Below the pieces are notes generated by a model. The model had not been told where the DNA came from and did not search any database. It saw only the letters and a program-made list of their open reading frames with translations. Positions 5,717-7,721 of a stretch of 7,721 nt of DNA are shown here, one piece after another (within the stretch, counting starts at the first letter, position 1; the number at the start of each line of letters is the position of its first letter). The DNA comes from Sinorhizobium sp. GTDB taxonomy: Bacteria; Pseudomonadota; Alphaproteobacteria; Rhizobiales; Rhizobiaceae. A program made the position numbers and the translations under genes. The stretch lies in NCBI GenBank assembly GCA_031178305.1, contig JAPSJG010000172.1, positions 1 to 7,721 of the forward strand, read 5' to 3'.

Positions 5717-6379
5717 ATGTCCTATGCGGCCTATGTCTTTGACGCTTACGGCACGCTTTTCGACGTGCATGCGGCCGTGCGCCGGCATGCGGAGGCGATT
5801 GGACCTGACGGCCAAGCCTTTTCCGAGCTCTGGCGTGCCAAGCAGCTTGAATATTCCTGGGTGCGCTCGCTCATGGGCGCCTATGTCGATTTCTGGCAAC
5901 TGACCGAGCAGTCACTGGACTACGCCTTCGAGCGCTTTCCCTCGGCCAATCCGAAGCTCAAGAAGCAATTGCTCGACGCCTATTGGACGCTCGATTGCTA
6001 TTCCGAGGTGCCGGCCGTCCTTCGCGGGTTGAAGGAGCGGGGCGCGCGCCTCGCGATTCTTTCCAACGGCTCGCCGGCAATGCTCGCTTCCGCGGTGAAG
6101 AACGCCGCGCTCGACATCGTCATCGACGACGTGTTCTCGGTCGACGCGGTCAAGGCATTCAAGACGGCGCCCGCCGTCTACGATCTCGTGACGACGCAGT
6201 ACCGGCTCTATCCGCAGGCGGTATCGTTCCAGTCGTCCAATCGCTGGGACGTTGCCGGTGCGACGAAGTTCGGCTTCCGCACCGTATGGATCAACCGTTA
6301 CGATATGCCCGACGAATACAGGGACTACGGGCCGTCACTCATTCTTCCCTCGCTCGAAAGCCTGCAATTCGGCGTATAA
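5717..6379 (+). CDS. L-2-haloacid dehalogenase (HAD family, type II)
   Basis: A 220-residue enzyme that would hydrolyse L-2-haloalkanoic acids to D-2-hydroxy acids (EC 3.8.1.2). All residues known to matter in Pseudomonas L-DEX have counterparts: nucleophile D9 and T13 in FDAYGTLFD, R40 in ELWRAKQLEY, S116-N117 in ILSNGSP, K149, Y155, and S173/N175/D178 in SSNRWD. The block LWRAKQLEYSWVRSLMG is diagnostic of true dehalogenases among HAD proteins. The cap domain spans about 16-95. The open frame reaches up to 5630, but ATG 5717 has GGGAG (5706-5710) 6 nt upstream and gives the family N-terminus. The stop overlaps the Shine-Dalgarno of tam, so the two are co-transcribed. The physiological substrate in a soil bacterium could be a natural halogenated acid. 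Confidence 0.9.
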   Translation: MSYAAYVFDAYGTLFDVHAAVRRHAEAIGPDGQAFSELWRAKQLEYSWVRSLMGAYVDFWQLTEQSLDYAFERFPSANPKLKKQLLDAYWTLDCYSEVPAVLRGLKERGARLAILSNGSPAMLASAVKNAALDIVIDDVFSVDAVKAFKTAPAVYDLVTTQYRLYPQAVSFQSSNRWDVAGATKFGFRTVWINRYDMPDEYRDYGPSLILPSLESLQFGV

Positions 6380-6390
6380 GGAACGATCCG

Positions 6391-7164
6391 ATGACGTGGT
6401 CGGCAGCGCAATATGTGAAGTTCGAGGAAGAAAGAACGCGTCCGGCGCGCGACCTCTTGGCGCAGGTGCATGTGCTTCCGCCGGGCAACGCTTTCGATCT
6501 CGGCTGCGGGCCGGGAAATTCGACGGAGCTGATCCGCGCCCGTTTTCCCGACAATCGTCTGATCGGAATCGACAATGACGACAACATGCTGGCGGCCGCG
6601 CACGAGCGGCTGCCGGACGTCGTCTTCGAAAAGGCCGATCTCGCCTCCTGGGCTCCCCCGGAACTCTCGTCGCTGTTCTTCGCCAATGCGGTTTTCCAAT
6701 GGGTGCCGAAGCACATCGACATTCTCGAACGGCTCATCGCCGCGCTCGCGCCCGGCGGCACGCTCGCCGTGCAGATGCCCGACAATCTCGATGAGCCGTC
6801 CCATGTTCTGATGCAGGAGACGGCCGAGGAGCCCGCTTTCGTGCAGGCCTTCAGCGGCCGGACGATGCCGCGCCTGCCGCTGCCTGCACCGAAGACGTAT
6901 CTTGAAAAGCTTGCCGACAAAGCGGCGCAGATCGAAATCTGGCACACCGTATATTATCACCAGCTCGTCAATACGAATGCCATCGTCGAGTGGATGAAGG
7001 GGACGGGGCTGCGCCCGTATCTCGACGCGCTGCCCGCCGAACGGCGAACGGAATATCTTGCAGCCTATGCGGAAAAGATCCGCAAGGCCTATCCGGCAAT
7101 GGCGAATGGCAACGTGCTGCTGCGCTTCCCGCGCCTTTTCATCGTCGCGACCAAGGGTGGCTGA
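6391..7164 (+). CDS. tam: trans-aconitate 2-methyltransferase
   Basis: A 257-residue SAM-dependent methyltransferase, close to E. coli Tam (252). It methylates trans-aconitate, the spontaneous isomer of cis-aconitate that inhibits aconitase. It starts MTWSAAQYVKFEEERTRPA, the conserved Tam N-terminus. Motif I is F35-D36-L-G-C-G-P-G-N-S-T; D61 (LIGIDND) binds the SAM ribose. FFANAVFQWVPKH (about 110-122) is the motif IV region, and residues 140-257 form the Tam-specific lid, including PDNLDEPSH. AAGGA (6378-6382) overlaps the stop of the dehalogenase gene, and the 11-nt gap indicates one transcript and possibly coupled translation. No biochemical link between the two products is known to me. 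Confidence 0.92.
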   Translation: MTWSAAQYVKFEEERTRPARDLLAQVHVLPPGNAFDLGCGPGNSTELIRARFPDNRLIGIDNDDNMLAAAHERLPDVVFEKADLASWAPPELSSLFFANAVFQWVPKHIDILERLIAALAPGGTLAVQMPDNLDEPSHVLMQETAEEPAFVQAFSGRTMPRLPLPAPKTYLEKLADKAAQIEIWHTVYYHQLVNTNAIVEWMKGTGLRPYLDALPAERRTEYLAAYAEKIRKAYPAMANGNVLLRFPRLFIVATKGG

Positions 7165-7193
7165 CGCCGGCTTGAACCTCAGCCAGGGGGCGG

Positions 7194-7245
7194 AAAAAGT
7201 ATTACAGTGCCGCGCGTCTTATCAGACGCGCAAAGGGTCGCTGTA
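7194..7245 (-). terminator. two-part stem-loop ending in a U-run (minus-strand terminator or RNA 3' end)
   Basis: An inner stem GCGCGTCT (7212-7219)/AGACGCGC (7224-7231) with loop TATC is enclosed by an outer stem TACAGTG (7203-7209)/CGCTGTA (7239-7245, one G-T pair). On the minus strand the outer stem is followed by ATAC and TTTTT (7198-7194), the shape of an intrinsic terminator. On the plus strand it lies 38 nt after the tam stop with no U-run. No minus-strand gene was found that would need it, so it may end a small RNA or belong to an intergenic repeat with the palindrome at 7258-7303. Confidence 0.45.
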
Positions 7246-7257
7246 GCCCCTTGAATT

Positions 7258-7303
7258 GCTGCATGTCTCCTTAAATCGAGGTCGATTTAAGGAGACATGC
7301 AGC
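7258..7303. repeat. perfect 21-bp inverted repeat with 4-nt loop
   Basis: The left arm 7258-7278 begins GCTGCATGTCTCC and ends TTAAATCG; the right arm 7283-7303 is its exact reverse complement; the spacer is AGGT. Either strand would fold into a very stable hairpin. It sits between tam and the aldo/keto reductase gene, 30 nt upstream of the latter's Shine-Dalgarno, so it would be in the leader of that mRNA if transcription starts upstream. From memory, similar CTGCATG...CCTTAAATCG palindromes beside GCGCGTCT hairpins recur between genes in rhizobia; that could not be checked here. Confidence 0.85.
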
Positions 7304-7345
7304 AGGAGACAGCAATTTCCCCGCCACCATTTCGAGGAGGCCCCC

Positions 7346-7721
7346 ATGCATGCAGTCAATTCCAACGGCGCCAATATTCCCGCCCTCGGCTTCGGCACCT
7401 TCCGCATGTCCGGAGACGAAGTGCTTCGCATCCTCCCGCAAGCGCTCAGAATCGGCTTTCGGCATATCGACACCGCGCAGGCCTATGGGAACGAGGCGGA
7501 GGTCGGCGAATCCATCCGCCAGTCCGGCGTTCCACGTGCCGACATCTTCCTGACGACTAAGGTCTGGGTCGACAGATATCGCCACGACGCGTTCACCGCC
7601 TCGGTCGACGAAAGCCTGAGGAGACTGAAGACGGACCATGTCGATCTCCTGCTCCTGCACTGGCCGGGCGGCAGCGACGTGCCCATGGCCGAACGCATCG
7701 GTGCGCTTAACGAGTTGCGCG
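7346..7721 (+). CDS. aldo/keto reductase, truncated by window end
   Basis: The first 125 residues of an NAD(P)H-dependent oxidoreductase with the (beta/alpha)8 barrel of the AKR superfamily, which normally runs to about 275 residues in this branch. All four catalytic residues are visible: D42 and Y47 in HIDTAQAYGNE, K72 in LTTKVW, and H105 in LLLHWP. The opening IPALGFGTFRM and VDLLLLHWP resemble bacterial 2,5-diketo-D-gluconate reductase-type enzymes, which reduce various small carbonyls; the true substrate is unknown. GAGGAGG (7334-7340) lies 5 nt before the ATG. The frame is open to the window edge. It is 181 nt from tam and separated from it by strong hairpins, so it probably has its own transcript. 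Confidence 0.9.
   Translation, partial: MHAVNSNGANIPALGFGTFRMSGDEVLRILPQALRIGFRHIDTAQAYGNEAEVGESIRQSGVPRADIFLTTKVWVDRYRHDAFTASVDESLRRLKTDHVDLLLLHWPGGSDVPMAERIGALNELR

Noticed and set aside
1..7721. tRNA, rRNA, CRISPR array, transposase or phage genes
   Set aside because: No cloverleaf, regular spaced repeats, DDE/tyrosine recombinase motifs or phage proteins were recognised on either strand.

Overview
The window is high-GC DNA with GC-rich third codon positions, clear Shine-Dalgarno sites and GC-rich intergenic palindromes. Together with the protein types (a Fe-type SodB, a YafY/WYL regulator, a haloacid dehalogenase next to a trans-aconitate methyltransferase), this points to an alphaproteobacterium of the Rhizobiales, most likely Sinorhizobium/Ensifer or a close relative. 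The genus is inferred from recognising the proteins, not from a database search. No phage, plasmid, transposase or CRISPR sequence was seen; it reads as an ordinary chromosomal housekeeping and accessory-metabolism region.

Layout. At the left edge a LysE/RhtB-type exporter (minus, only its N-terminus) diverges from a YafY-like HTH-WYL regulator (plus), with a perfect 6-6-6 inverted repeat between them that is a good operator candidate. The regulator converges on sodB (minus), and the gap holds a chain of GC-rich hairpins plus the sodB terminator. Upstream of sodB is a promoter-like sequence flanked by an 8-bp inverted repeat, then a VOC/glyoxalase-fold gene (plus). This converges on a branched-chain aminotransferase-like gene (minus), with a BIME-like pair of inverted palindromic repeats between them. 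The aminotransferase diverges from a zinc alcohol dehydrogenase (plus). A decayed copy of the same repeat family follows, then a Cys-based tyrosine phosphatase-like gene, then a two-gene unit of L-2-haloacid dehalogenase and tam. The window ends in an aldo/keto reductase truncated by the right edge.

How the genes relate. The only tight operon is haloacid dehalogenase-tam (11-nt gap). The exporter-regulator pair is probably one regulatory unit. Several genes fit a general stress and detoxification theme: superoxide dismutase, a glyoxalase-fold protein, a zinc alcohol dehydrogenase, an aldo/keto reductase, a dehalogenase, and a methyltransferase that removes an aconitase inhibitor. They are separate transcription units, and no shared pathway can be shown from sequence.

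The most unusual non-coding structure is at 7194-7303, between tam and the aldo/keto reductase: a perfect 21-bp inverted repeat with a 4-nt loop beside a second two-part stem-loop. Read on the minus strand, the second stem-loop ends in a T-run. It could be a rhizobial intergenic repeat, a bidirectional terminator, or a small structured RNA.
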